A DNA stretch of 64,000 nt, taken from positions 10,161,011-10,225,010 of the forward strand of contig NC_080723.1 of the NCBI RefSeq assembly GCF_019097595.1, in the 5' to 3' direction. The DNA is from Hemibagrus wyckioides. Lineage: Eukaryota; Chordata; Actinopteri; Siluriformes; Bagridae. Numbering within the stretch: the first letter of the stretch is position 1; the number at the start of each line of letters is the position of its first letter. Made by a program: the position numbers and the translations under genes. The notes beneath the pieces were generated by a model, which had not been told where the DNA came from, searched no databases, and saw only the letters and a program-made list of their open reading frames with translations. Positions 11,442-22,212 of this stretch are shown here, piece by piece.

Positions 11442-12119
11442 CATCTAATATATAAAAAATATGATTGTACTGCAACGAAACATTTACTCAGTTAGGTTTC
11501 CCATGTTTTGTCCTCACGAAAAGCAGCAAGACAGCTGAATAGTCTTTGTTAAGACAATAATGCTAAAATAATAATTAAAAAAGTTTTAGTCACAATTTTT
11601 TCTGGATGTTTGGATGTCATATCTTCTGAGTATTTTAATAATGTCTTTGCAGATATTTTCATCTGTTGTACCCCTTTTTACTTAATTTACTGCGACAGAT
11701 CATTACCAGGTTAGAGGATTGTTTCTAATTACCTCGTTATACACTTTCATATTTCTATTTAAAAATCATAATGTAAGAAAAAAGGGGAAAAATCAGCAGG
11801 TCAATTTTCAGCACTGGAAATATTTTTGGATTAGTTGCAAGCAAATGATATGGAAAGAGCAAACATTGTTTTAATTAGCAAACTTTCTCATTTCCACAGA
11901 CTAATTTTATAGGACTGTTGCTATGGTCACATCCATGCCTATAATAAGCCTACTGTAAATGCTTATGAACACAGTCTATAAGATCATCCAAAACCACAGA
12001 AACACATGGAAGATCACAGCTTCAGCATGTTCTCCTTATCACCAGGTTCTGTTTTTTTTCCAGATTTTTGAGCTAGGTTTCAATTGTTGTTTTTTAAGTA
12101 CAAATCTCATTTACAAATG
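11442..12119. other. Intergenic DNA, no feature recognised
   Basis: AT-rich sequence leading up to the Tc1-like element. Nothing recognised. Confidence 0.5.
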
Positions 12120-12121
12120 TA

Positions 12122-12150
12122 CACTATATTGCCAAAAGTATTCGCTCACC
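12122..12150 (+). repeat. Tc1-like left terminal inverted repeat
   Basis: The 29-bp end is perfectly complementary to 13340-13368 and starts next to a TA target dinucleotide. Confidence 0.95.
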
Positions 12151-12203
12151 TGCCTTGACTCGCATATGAACTTAAGTGACATCCCATTCCTAATCCATAG
12201 GGT

Positions 12204-13234
12204 TCAATATGACGTCGGTCCACCCTTTGCAGCTATAACAGCTTCAGCTCTTCTGGGAAGGCTGTCCACAAGGTTTAGGAGTGTGTTTATGGGAATTTTT
12301 GACCATTCTTCCAGAAGTGCATTTGTGAGGTCACACACTGATGTTGGATGAGAAGGCCTGGCTCTCAGTCTCCGCTCTAATTCATCCCAAAGGTGTTCTA
12401 TCGGGTTGAGGTCAGGACTCTGTGCAGGCCAGTCAAGTTCATCCACACCAGACTCTGTCATCCATGTCTTTATGGACCTTGCTTTGTGCACTGGTGCACA
12501 GTCATGTTGGAAGAGGAAGGGGCCAGCTCCAAACTGTTCCCACAAAGTTGGGAGCATGGAATTGTCCAAAATGTCTTGGTATGCTGAAGCATTCAGAGTT
12601 CCTTTCACTGGAACTAAGGGGCCAAGCCCAGCTCCTGAAAAACAACCCCACACCATAATCCCCCTCCACCAAACTTTACACTTGGCCCAATGCAGTCAGA
12701 CAAGTACCGTTCTCCTGGCAACCGCCAAACCCAGACTCGTCCATCAGATTGCCAGATGGAGAAGCGCGATTCGTCACTCCAGAGAACGTGTCTCCACTGC
12801 TCTAGAGTCCAGTGGCGGCGTGCTTTACACCACTGCATCCGACGCTTTGCATTGCACTTGGTGATGTATGGCTTGGATGCAGCTGCTCGGCCATGGAAAC
12901 CCATTCCATGAAGCTCTCTGCGCACTGTTCTTGAGCTAATCTGAAGGCCACATGAAGTTTGGAGGTCTGTAGCGATTGACTCTGCAGAAAGTTGGCGACC
13001 TCTTCGCACTATGCACCTCAGCATCCACTGACCCCGCTCCGTCAGTTTACGTGGCCTACCACTTCGTGGCTGAGTTGCTGTCATTCCCAAACACTTCCAT
13101 GTTCTTATAATACAGCTGACAGTTGACTGTGGAATATTTAGGAGCGAGGAAATTTCACGACTGGATTTGTTGCACAGGTGGCATCCTATCACAGTTCCAC
13201 ACTGGAATTCACTGAGCTCCTGAGAGCGACCCAT
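12204..13234 (-). pseudogene. Tc1-like transposase, one-base frameshift
   Basis: The reading frame starts at 13234 (MGRSQELSEF) and would give about 343 residues, normal for the family. In order: helix-turn-helix around residues 24-47 (SSREISSLLNIPQSTVS), an AT-hook-like GRPRK at 59-63, then the DDE catalytic domain. The first Asp is in LWSDESRF (residue 154), the second in [14 protein letters not shown], and the Glu in [10 protein letters not shown]; 34 residues separate the last two, the DD34E signature of Tc1. The frame breaks at a five-base C run (12660-12664; G run on the coding strand), where relatives would have six. Upstream the product would end after QELGLAP; downstream the correct frame resumes at VWGCFSG and ends at TGA 12206-12204. 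No other stop or lesion is visible. It is non-functional as read unless the missing base is an assembly error in a homopolymer. Confidence 0.93.
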
Positions 13235-13339
13235 TCTTTCACAAATGTTTGTAAAAACAGTCTGCATGCCTAGGTGCTTGATTTTATACACCTGTGGCCA
13301 TGGAAGTGATTGGAACACCTGATTCTGATTATTTGGATG

Positions 13340-13365
13340 GGTGAGCGAATACTTTTGGCAATATA

Positions 13366-13368
<3 letters not shown>
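13340..13368 (-). repeat. Tc1-like right terminal inverted repeat
   Basis: Reverse complement of 12122-12150. It is followed directly by the TA target site, which continues as a long (TA)n tract. Confidence 0.95.

Positions 13369-13429
<61 letters not shown>
13369..13429. repeat. (TA)n microsatellite at the transposon edge
   Basis: About 30 TA units start exactly at the TA target duplication of the Tc1-like element. The left flank has only the single TA. Confidence 0.95.
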
Positions 13430-13435
<6 letters not shown>

Positions 13436-13483
13436 TGGATGTAACAATCAATATTGACTATATTTTATGATTACTGATGGATT

Positions 13484-13612
13484 TTTCATGGTTAAGATGT
13501 TGGACTGATAATCAAATGGTTGTGAGTTCAAATCCCTTTAACTGCTCAGTTGTATAAATGAGATAAATTTAAGCTGTTCTGGATGGATAAGGACATCACA
13601 CATCAGAACCTA
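13484..13612 (+). mobile_element. tRNA-derived SINE, internally shortened
   Basis: The tRNA-like head has an A-box-like TGGTTAAGATG and a B-box-like GAGTTCAAATCCC. It is followed by AACTGCTCAGTTGTATAAAT, GAGATAAATTTAAGCTGTTC and TGGATGGATAAGGACATCAC, the 3' body shared with the fuller copy at 48872-49045. The middle is deleted relative to that copy. Confidence 0.6.
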
Positions 13613-15044
13613 ATATCAGAAATGTATGTTTTCATATAAAGTCCATAGTCCTGCTCTTGGGATAATGCCTTCAGTGCTCCTGCGCCCTTCATGGCACTGT
13701 CCAGGAAAAAGAAAAATGAATGAATAAACCCTTTTTCCATCACAATTTAATCAACATTAAGGTTAGTCTTCACATTAATCTTTTTTTTATTATTATTATT
13801 AAGAGTGAGATCGAGGAGACGTTTTTAGTGCCAGATTGAGTAGGATGTGTTGTGGATGGAGAGGATGTCAGGATTCTCTAGCACTAACTTCACTGCCTCT
13901 CATTGCTCTAGTTTTGTGCTCCAAGCAATTTAAAACTGATGTTCAAATCCATGTCATTAATTTTTCTTATTAATGTTTAGCAGCATGATTTAGCACTGAA
14001 TTCATTAGAAAAAGCGTGAAAGAAACTGAGCTTAACTTGTTATTTATGCTTGTTGTTACAATCCATGACATAAAGATTCCAGGTCCAATTCTGAGAATTG
14101 ACTGAAATGAGCCAGAAACAGTTAGTTTAAACAAAATAGTTTAAGAGTAGGACTAAGAATGAACAAAGGTTTCATGACAGTTATTCAGAAAATGAAAAGA
14201 AAAACAACTTCACAAATTATGACTATGATTAATCGTGTGAGTTGAAGCAGATATAAAATGGCTGAAATCACTTTACATTATTCTGAAATTTGAGCTCACA
14301 TGCCGTCTCTGTAAAAAAAGCAAGTTGCTAAGATTTATATGGAACCCCTTTAAATGACATATCAAGAAGGTTGTTAAATAATTGACTAGGATGTGCAGAA
14401 AACCTCAGGTCTTCTACTCCTCTCCTTCCTGAGTGCTTAGAGTGATTTGTGAGATTTACTGAAATGCAAACCAAGAGGAAGGTGCACTATGAATATTCAT
14501 AACCATGAATCATAATCGATGCACAGTGGGAGAAATGAAGCAGAGATGAAATACACTCAGCCTTACACAGTTTCACTTCCCTGTTCTCTTCAATATCTGT
14601 TGGTTCAGATAGAGTAGAAAACCGGCAGGCATGGAAAAAATAGGATTTGGGGAGGCTGAGTGTTTGAAAAAAGATTTGCTGTAATCTGAGCCTAGATTGT
14701 AGAGAGTGAAGTCAAGGTCAGTTTTTCCTTATGGAGAGGAGAGGGGGAGTGAAGGATAGGCAAGCGTGGATGCTTCTCAGGCTTGTGGAAGCAACATTGG
14801 AATGAGGCAGTGGTAGGGAGATGGCGAAAGCTTTGATATTTAGCCCACACATGTGTGTCTTTGGAAAGCAGCCTGAGCTTCTTAAAGGCCTGCCATCTGA
14901 ACACGTCATGTAGACGTCACAGAGAGTTGCAAAACAGCATCCCACACGTTTAGCGAAGAGCGCTGCAGCAGGCTTACTTCAATTACTTGGTGTTAAAGAT
15001 TTTCCCTTTCTAAGTTCACTTTACCAAAATTCATATATTTATAT
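13613..15044. other. Intergenic DNA, no supported feature
   Basis: No recognised element. Minus-strand open stretches at 14692-14945 overlap in two frames and have no domain. Moderately GC-balanced compared with its surroundings. Confidence 0.5.
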
Positions 15045-15106
15045 TCAGTAACTGCTTTATTCTGATTAGTGTAGCAGTGAATCCAGCAGTCTATCCCAGG
15101 ATCACA
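15045..15106 (+). mobile_element. Retroposon tail fragment beside an AAG array
   Basis: TTCAGTAACTGCTTTATTCT and CCAGCAGTCTATCCCAGGAT resemble the start of the inverted form of the L2/RTE-like tail family (compare 44880). Very short; family assignment tentative. Confidence 0.35.
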
Positions 15107-15188
15107 GAAGAAAGAAGAAGAAGAAGAAGAAGAAGAAGAAGAAGAAGAAGAAGAAGAAGAAGAAGAAGAAGAAGAAGAAGAAGAAGAA
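15107..15188. repeat. (AAG)n microsatellite
   Basis: About 27 AAG units. They create an artificial poly-Arg or poly-Lys frame on the + strand. Confidence 0.95.
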
Positions 15189-15439
15189 TTAAGCAGCTGC
15201 CTTGGACTTTATTTGTCACATATTCAGCATATTTCATTGAATTATTTCCTATACATCACATCTACTATTACCTCTAATTTATTCATATTATTTCTATTCA
15301 TTCTTTTTTAACTTAGTTTCTTAAATTTAGTTTATTTATGTGCGCAGTAGAAGGTGTGGCCAGGTTTCATTTCATTGAAAGCTGTATACTGTATATAACT
15401 GTGTATAGGACAAATAAAATCTTGAAATTAATAACCCAG

Positions 15440-15610
15440 CTTGTTTGAGTTGGAGCACAGAGTTCACCATGATACAGCACAATTTGTTTCAGAGAGAGTT
15501 AAGGGCCTAACTCAAGGATCCAACAGCAGCCACTTGGTAGTGCTTGGGCTTTTAACCCTTGGCTCAGTAAGCCAACACCTTAACTGTCGGGTTACACACT
15601 GACCACTGGG
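15440..15610 (-). mobile_element. tRNA-derived SINE fragment
   Basis: On the + strand it reads ACCATGATACAGCACAATTT, AGAGAGAGTTAAGGGCCTAA, CAGCAGCCACTTGGTAGTGC and CTTGGGCTTTTAACCCTTGG. This is the inverted body of the SINE family also seen at 21721, 45283 and 52035. The tRNA-like head end near 15600 is degraded. Confidence 0.55.
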
Positions 15611-16334
15611 CATGAAACAAAAACACACTCTGGATAGGACAAAATGACAATTACAATTATTGCAAATGAATAGGAACATAATGTTTTTATAGCTTTGTAA
15701 CTTGATTTGCACTAAATAAAAAAAAAAGTCTTGTAACTTCTAGGGATTTTGTGTTGGAAATGATTATTTTTATATTAAGCCCATATAATAATTAAAAACC
15801 CTTAACCCAGAGGTAAGAAAACCTATTTGCAAAGTTCAAGTGTTGCTCCAGGTTTTTATTTCAACCACAACTAAAATAACACAACTATACTGAAGAGTGG
15901 GACCAAGTGATTAAACAGTGGAATCAAGACTGGCTCTGCTTGGTTTGAACCAAAGACCTGCAGCCACACCTGCCCTTTCTGGATAATATTCCACACCCCT
16001 GAATTGGAAGTTTGATTACTTTGCTCTCTCAAATAGGCAGTCTGCTTCTTACTGAATGTGAGCGAAATAAAGATGTCCTTACCCACAGCACACCAGTTTT
16101 TGGTGGACATCTCTATACCTTAACCTCGTGTAGGACTTTAATTTGTTAAAATCTTATTTTTATTCTAAAGTTTTAACCAACGTTGTAGCAGTTATAGCAT
16201 GACTAAGTACATATTTAGGATCTTTGCAGGATGTTATTTGACTGGTTTTACCGTTGTATGAATACAAACATATGTATAAATAGCTTATAGTTCATATCTT
16301 AATCATTAAAAAAACATTTCCAATAATAAGCAAC
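15611..16334. other. Intergenic DNA, no feature recognised
   Basis: AT-rich; a 79-codon minus frame at 16110-15871 lacks any domain. Nothing supported. Confidence 0.5.
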
Positions 16335-16401
16335 ATAAGATAAGATAAGATAAGATAAGATAAGATAAGATAAGATAAGATAAGATAAGATAAGATAAGA
16401 T
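16335..16401. repeat. (TAAGA)n pentanucleotide microsatellite
   Basis: About 13 uninterrupted TAAGA units. Confidence 0.95.
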
Positions 16402-17396
16402 TGTCCCAAAGCAAATTTGTATTAGACACATACAATACGAAATCTGCTGTTTTATACAAGTAATATATATATATATACAACATTCAGCAACATTTTCTCT
16501 TATTTTTTTCTCACTACAAAAGTTAAGCTCCATCCATTTGTTTTATTTAATTAAAATATACATGCACCGCTGCACCAGCTTGGACTGATGCAACCAGTTT
16601 CCTGAGTAATTTCCCTGGCCACAATGGAATCTTTGGTCTGCTACTATAAATTAAATAAATAATCTAAAAACATTTAAACAAATAACAAATAAGCATAAAT
16701 AACACATCAACAAGCTGTCTTGAATATACAAGCAGGAATACAGTTGAATAATGCTCTTGTTGTGGCAGTACACAGGCAGGCCCATGGCCATGAAGTGACA
16801 AAAGGATGTCATTAGAAAATTCAGCCAAAGCTGATTTTAATCAAACTGAAACTGAGTAAGGCACTCGCTGGGATTTGCTTACCAGCAGGCCCAACACTTC
16901 TCCTAATTATAAACCATTGCCTTTAGTTTTGTTTGTGTAATGGGGGATGTAGAGAAGCTACCAAAAGATTGCAGATTTTGCAGGTTTAACTGTTGAAACT
17001 AGGGTAATAAGGGCTTCTGTAATGTGCTGCCACACAGGTATGCTGTCTCAATCAAGGAGAGAAAGATAATCCAGGAAAAAAAAAACTTATATAACAGATT
17101 GTATAAGTTTGACATTTTAGTCATGATGGTAAAGCCGTTCTTTTTATAAAACCTTTTTTTCAATCCTTCACATGTGACCCCAAAACCAACTCACACAAGC
17201 CGTGCAGTTCTTGGTTATTTCTCCTACTTAGTCTAGCTTGACGTGTGAGGTTGGGGTCAAAAATTGAAACGAAGACAGCGAGAATAATGCATGAGATATC
17301 AATATTGAGGGCAATGTTGTTCAAGGTCATTTCATACAAAGCTGAAAAAGGGGGGATTGAATAGAAGGAGAATGCAAAGGGAGAATTTCTCTGGTG

Positions 17397-17397
<1 letters not shown>
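16402..17397. other. Intergenic DNA, no feature recognised
   Basis: No gene or repeat family recognised; a short (AT)n run occurs near 16461. Confidence 0.5.

Positions 17398-17436
<39 letters not shown>
17398..17436. repeat. (TTTA)n microsatellite
   Basis: About nine TTTA units. Confidence 0.95.
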
Positions 17437-17438
<2 letters not shown>

Positions 17439-17649
17439 AGTGACAGGTTATGGTCCTTTGTCTATCATGCAAACCCCAGTAAGCATGGAAAATGCTGGGA
17501 TTGCACAGGATCTGATGAGGATGCATTTTATTTCATTGTGTTATATTATATTAAAAGTATAATGTATTCAGAAATGATGCTGCTGCTCATGCTCAAAAGC
17601 TCCTGATTACATGATTGCACTTGACTACATAATATACAGTTACAGAAAG

Positions 17650-17775
17650 GAAATTATTACAGTTGCAGTATCTGGTGTCCCCCAGATGAGGATGACGTTC
17701 TCTTTTGAGTCTGGTTCCTTTCAAGGTTTCTTCCTCGTATCATCTAGCAGTCATTTTTGAGGGGTATTTAGATTT
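17650..17775 (+). mobile_element. Dispersed repeat fragment, family X (5' half)
   Basis: CTGGTGTCCCCCAGATGAGG, GAGTCTGGTTCCTTTCAAGG and TTTCTTCCTCGTATCATCTA form a phrase that recurs widely in fish genomes as one repeat. The complementary half of the same phrase (TCGCCTCTGGCTTGCTCATT) is found at 56095-56225. The class of element is not known to me. Confidence 0.45.
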
Positions 17776-18694
17776 TATTACATTAATTATATTATATAAC
17801 ATATAGATTTCCATGCACTTCTGTGAGAATTTTAAAATATTTATAAATATTTTGAGCAGAATTTTGTATTTAAGACTCATTTTTTGATCCACTGTGTGCA
17901 TAGTGTATTATTTCTGTATGTCTTCAGGGGACCGAATGTGCATAGTTTTATTTGCATGATATGTTACAAGAAGGTCTTTACAAGGATAGTTAGGCAAAAG
18001 TGTGTGTGTGTGTGTGTGTGTGTGAAATCAATTATCATTAGCTCTGAGGTTGCCTGATGTGCAGGTGAGGTCTTCCATCATGCAGCAGCATGTGTGGTGC
18101 TCTAAGAATGATGGAGTGTGTCAGTAAGCAGAGCTGTTATAGATTCTGCCAATTACAGCTGCTGTGTGTCCAGCTCTTGCAATTGGTCACAGTGGGGAGA
18201 GCAGAATAGAGTGAGCATGGAGAAAGCTGGAATGGGCAGGAGCTGATGGACTTAGGGACTGTAATAGATTCCATGACTCAATGAGAGGAACAACCAACAC
18301 CGGAGTCAGTGACGTGAGCTTCTTGCATTTGGCTCATTCCTGCGACCAAATCACAGCCACCATGTTATTCTCAATAAGATGCTGCCTTGCATGTTTTATG
18401 GCTTAAATAAAAGCTATCTTGTTATTCTCCTTCACCAGAACCTTCTGAGGAATAAGAGAGACCAAGAGCTATTGACAAGTTTATTTTCTTTTGGCTGCAT
18501 TGCATATACCTTGAGTGTTGACTAACAAAGTACATAGCAGTCATATAGGAAGTGGCTAGATTCTGTAAGCTAGTTTAAAGGAGAGTTCTGGCTCTAGCAT
18601 AAATAAATCACTTTTGATGTGTGTATATTGCAGATGATATACCAAGTCAAAAATTGGATTAAATTTCTGGAAATTACAAGTAAAGCAGTGTTGT
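17776..18694. other. Intergenic DNA with a TG microsatellite
   Basis: (TG)12 lies at 18001-18024. The remainder is unrecognised and has no coding signal. Confidence 0.5.
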
Positions 18695-19083
18695 TGGAAC
18701 AGAGTCCAGACCCGAATGCAGGATAAAGCAACAGAGGGATTTATTAAGGAAGACAAGAGACAAACAAAACAAAAGAAACACTAAGATTAAAACTGAGCAA
18801 CTGTGGGGACACGGACACAAGAAACATGAAACCGTGAGTGCGAAATGGACGCGGAAATCAAAAACTCAGCAAAAAACAAGTGCAACACAACAGGCATATA
18901 TAGAGGAGGCAATCAGGGGAGCATGAACAGGTGTGCAGGGGCAGGAATCAGGACAGAAGATCAGTCGGGGCAAACACACGTTAAACAAAATGTAAACAAC
19001 AGCACATGGCACAAAAACACTTCAGTGACACTACAGATCGCCCTCTGGTGGTGTGGCAGGAAAATGTCCAAGTAGTCCATGAC
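18695..19083. mobile_element. Dispersed repeat, family Y (copy 1)
   Basis: Starts near GAGTCCAGACCCGAATGCAG and ends with ATCGCCCTCTGGTGGTGTGG then GTCCAAGTAGTCCATGACA. The same terminal phrase, diverged, ends at 26182 (copy 2). The segment is GC-richer than its flanks and has no frame with protein similarity. It may be a transposon terminal region or an LTR fragment; the class is unresolved. Confidence 0.5.
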
Positions 19084-19129
19084 AGTGTTGGATAGATGTA
19101 AACAGATGTTTCACAGTGGCCAATGAATA

Positions 19130-19535
19130 TGAATGCCATGGACTCCCCACCAGCACTCTCACGCTCCCAGTCACAAGTCTTCTGATTATGTTCACCTGTG
19201 TTTAATTTTGTATATTTGGTTTACACCCTTCATAAGCACCTTTGTTTCAGTTCACTGTAGCGAAGTATACGTTCTGTTCTGTTCATTCCCTTGGGTTTGT
19301 CATGTTACTAAGCCTGTTAATCTCAGCACTGATTTTGTTCTCGACCTTGACTCTACCTAGCCCATATGGATCTGTTTACTCCTGTTGACCTGTGCTGGTT
19401 TGTACCCGCTGATTGCGTGATGGTTTTGGATTGTACTCTTTTCTCATTTGTGTGATATTTTTAGCTGTTCCTAATTTTGTGATTTTTAAAAAAATTATCA
19501 TTAAACATGCTGCATTCACATCTAATCTGTCTTGT
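19130..19535 (+). mobile_element. Probable retroelement-derived segment
   Basis: A T-rich segment with the order CACTCTCACGCTCCCAGTCA, CACCTGTGTTTAATTTTGTA, CTCGACCTTGACTCTACCTA and a terminal ATTAAACATGCTGCATTCAC. It resembles the 3'-end or LTR-like segments dispersed in fish genomes. No ends or duplication were found, so the call is weak. Confidence 0.3.
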
Positions 19536-20257
19536 GACAACCTAATAGCCATGAGCAAACTTTTTACTCCTACTGATACATTTAAATGTCTTACACCACT
19601 TATTAAAAATAACCATGATTTTTAAAATAAAAAGTAGAACTCCCAAGACATTCAATTACATTTAATCCCATAACGGTTTAAATCCAATATTAACATCAGC
19701 AGAAATAACAACACTGTAATTAGCAATTACAAAAGTTTTCAAGACCTGTGTTTCTTAGGATTTTGGAAACTACTTCATAAAAGTATCCTCCCCCTATCAA
19801 GAACACTAGTGGGACATGTGAGGTATATCATAGATCCTTGAAATTGCATTAACAGGCTACTTCATAAAGGTTTTGTAACCCTAACATAGTGAAACTTAAT
19901 TAAACCTGCTCTCTAACAATTCATAACAATCAAATATATCCTGAAGGTCTGAGGTGGGAATGGAGAGGCATGTCATTTGTACAAAACATGTCAGAAAATC
20001 TTATTGAAAGGTTTTGCTTCTGGTGCTTCATCCTGTCTCAGAATAAACTCTGTCTTTTTGAGCATCATGCTGCAGGGGCAGGGCTAAGAAGCATTTTCAC
20101 TGCATACTGAGTCATTTCTGAATTTTTTACTTGGCTAACTCTATGTCTTATTGCCTACAAAATAAATGCATACAATTTTTTTTATTCTAACCTACCAGTC
20201 AAAACGTGGATACATCTACTCATCTTCACCTGTTCACCTGCTTTTACTATTTCCTAT
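19536..20257. other. Intergenic DNA, no feature recognised
   Basis: AT-rich; no open frame of interest and no recognised repeat. Confidence 0.5.
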
Positions 20258-21430
20258 TTTAGACCAGTGGTGGGCTGTCAGGGCCAGCAAGGCCTTCTCT
20301 GCTGGCCTAAACAGCAGTGATCTGAATCACTGACTTGCATTTTAATATATTTAATATATTTTTCCATGAATGTGTATTAAATTATTCCCAATAGTCTATT
20401 CTTTACATTTCATAGCTTTTCTCTCATTTGCGCTGCTTCCTGTAGTGTATATTTATGATAAGAGTATTTATCCAATCATATTTCAGCCAGTGGCTGACAT
20501 CATGTGTTGCCAGAGTGAAAGAAATCTGCCGTAAGGACTTCAGAATCAATAGTGCAGGCACCTGTAGCTTAAAATAAATGACAATGAAATTGTTACCTTA
20601 ACCAATCAGATTGTTGGTGTCACTGGGGCCATCTAGCAGGCATACGATTACGTCAGCAATTTCCCGTTCTTTGATTGGATAATTGGGGTAGTCAGAGGCA
20701 GCAAACTGCACATATACAGTGTTTCTATATTCGCTGCATCCCATTTCCGATGCTGCATCCTCCGGAGATTGCAGTTTGCTGCATACAGCATCAAGAATGA
20801 CTTTTTTGAGAAAAGTAACCGTAATAACTATTCCTTGTGAGGTGTGAAATACTATAGCCTAATTTCCTTTTTTTACTTTGCTATGTAACGGTTGATTTGT
20901 ATCTATTGCCGTGGCGTCCAGGGGCAATTGTAGAATTTTTTTTTTTTTAATTCAATTCAATTTTCATTTACCTGCAATGAGGGTATAATTGTAAAAAATA
21001 AATAAATAAAATAAAATAACATAAAATAAAATAAAAATAAAATGAAGGTTTGACTAACAGGGTAGGATGGTAAACTTATTGCAGCATTCCACTGTATTGC
21101 ATAGATGTGTATAACATTTGAGTACTGAACAAGCCAAATACGAGTCTTCCTGATCTCTCACACACACACACACACACACACTTGTCCTCACTCTGCGACG
21201 TTGCGGTCTGCGGATTGAAGAACGCGCTGAAAGATGGGGAGGAGCTGAAGTCTGCTGCTGTTTTCATATGAAATTTAAAGGGGACTGAGGCGATCACCAA
21301 TTTGTGAACAGTCTATGGCTAAAGCCCCCCTAAAAATGGCCAAGCAATGCCCATGGTGGTGCCATAATGATGGTATAGAGGTGGATTAATTCAGGAAGGA
21401 CACCAGTGAAGGCCTAGGGTTAGACTACTA
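20258..21430. mobile_element. Probable non-autonomous DNA transposon
   Basis: Begins with AGGGCCAGCAAGGCCTTCTC and GCTGGCCTAAACAGCAGTGA-like sequence and ends with CAGGAAGGACACCAGTGAAG then GCCTAGGGTTAGACTACTAA. I recognise these as opposite ends of a dispersed fish repeat of hAT-like type. Between them lie AT-rich filler, a (AAATA)n-like stretch at 20995-21040 and a (CA)n tract at 21159-21181. There is no transposase frame. Exact boundaries and the superfamily are uncertain. Confidence 0.45.
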
Positions 21431-21720
21431 AGTTTTAGACTAATAAGTGGGTAAATTAACACAATGAAATAACACATTTGGAATTATGCAGTGGCCAAGA
21501 AATGCATTAAAGTAAAAAGTGTTAAAAAAATCAAACTATATCATGAGCACTTTGCACACTCTTGGTATCTTCTCAACCCGCTTCATGAGTGAGCTTCAGT
21601 CAGGAGTCTTTTCTTAAATTTTGCAAATAGACCTAGAATTTTTGGCTACAATGAAGAAAAAAAAATGCATGTTTATGAGTAAAATGCTGTAAAAATTACA
21701 GAGAACAAATTTATAGCAAC

Positions 21721-21945
21721 ATAGAAGCAGCCTTTATTTTTGTCAGAACACAGTGAAATTCTTTCTGCACATATCCCAGCTTTGATGTTTGGGGCCAGAG
21801 ATCAGGGTAAGCCAGGATACAGTGTCCCTAGAGCAGAGAGGTGTAAGGGCCTTGGTCATGGGCCCAAAGGTGGCAGCTTGAACCCTGACTTTCCAATCAA
21901 CAAGCCACTTAACCACTTGAGCCACCACTGCCCCAAAATGGTGTT
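21721..21945 (-). mobile_element. tRNA-derived SINE, full-length-like
   Basis: Read on the minus strand from 21945: a head GTGGTGGCTCAAGTGGTTAA (A-box-like), a GTCAGGGTTCAAGC B-box-like segment, then CTGCCACCTTTGGGCCCATG, CCAAGGCCCTTACACCTCTC and a tail containing AGAATTTCACTGTGTTC followed by AAATAAAGG. It is the same family as the copies at 15440, 45283 and 52035, all in the minus orientation. Confidence 0.7.
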
Positions 21946-21951
21946 GACAAC

Positions 21952-22020
21952 AAGGATTTGAACCCACATGGGCAAAAAATGGATTAGCAGTCCATCACCT
22001 TAACCACTTGTCCTTGTTCT
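21952..22020 (-). pseudogene. tRNA-Ser(GCU)-like relic
   Basis: On the minus strand the sequence contains AGTGGTTAAGGTGATGGACT followed by GCTAATCCAT, then GTGGGTTCAAATCC. This matches the D-arm, anticodon arm (anticodon GCT) and T-arm of vertebrate tRNA-Ser(GCU) almost base for base across about 30 positions. The variable arm is shortened to an A/T-rich stub, and the acceptor ends pair poorly (GACAA against TTGTC-like). It could be a tRNA pseudogene or the head of a tRNA-Ser-derived SINE. A functional tRNA is unlikely. Confidence 0.6.
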
Positions 22021-22084
22021 ATCATATTTTATATAATAAAAATAACAAATAATCTGGTAAATTTTCTTGATAACTGATGCAAGA

Positions 22085-22212
22085 AACAACTGAGATGAAG
22101 GTTAAAGGGTCTTGCTGAAGAACCCAACCACGGAAGCTTTAAAGTCCTGTGATTTGAAAACACAACCTTCTAATCTTTACACAAATCCTTTAACCACTGA
22201 GCCACCACAACT
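22085..22212 (-). mobile_element. tRNA-derived SINE fragment
   Basis: The minus strand starts GTGGTGGCTCAGTGGTTAAA (A-box-like), then AGAAGGTTGTGTTTTCAAAT (B-box-like) and GGGTTCTTCAGCAAGACCCT, the head and early body of a tRNA-derived SINE. The 3' body is missing. Confidence 0.55.

Larger units (their letters stand above)
12122..13368 (-). mobile_element. Nearly complete Tc1-like DNA transposon, 1247 bp
   Basis: Terminal inverted repeats of 29 bp begin CACTATATTGCCAAAAGTAT at 12122-12150; the exact reverse complement is at 13340-13368. TA dinucleotides flank both ends (12120-12121 and 13369-13370), as expected for Tc1/mariner target-site duplication. The interior encodes one transposase on the minus strand, intact except for a single missing base. 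The size and structure are those of a full autonomous Tc1-like element, which moves by cut-and-paste. The perfect TIR match and single coding lesion suggest a fairly recent insertion. Confidence 0.95.

Noticed and set aside
12393..12911. Several + strand open frames of up to 152 codons
   Set aside because: They are antisense shadows of the Tc1-like transposase on the minus strand.
15077..15277. Poly-Arg protein on the + strand
   Set aside because: Produced by the (AAG)n microsatellite.
16335..16401. Telomere-like repeat
   Set aside because: The unit is TAAGA and not TTAGGG or its complement CCCTAA. An ordinary pentanucleotide microsatellite.
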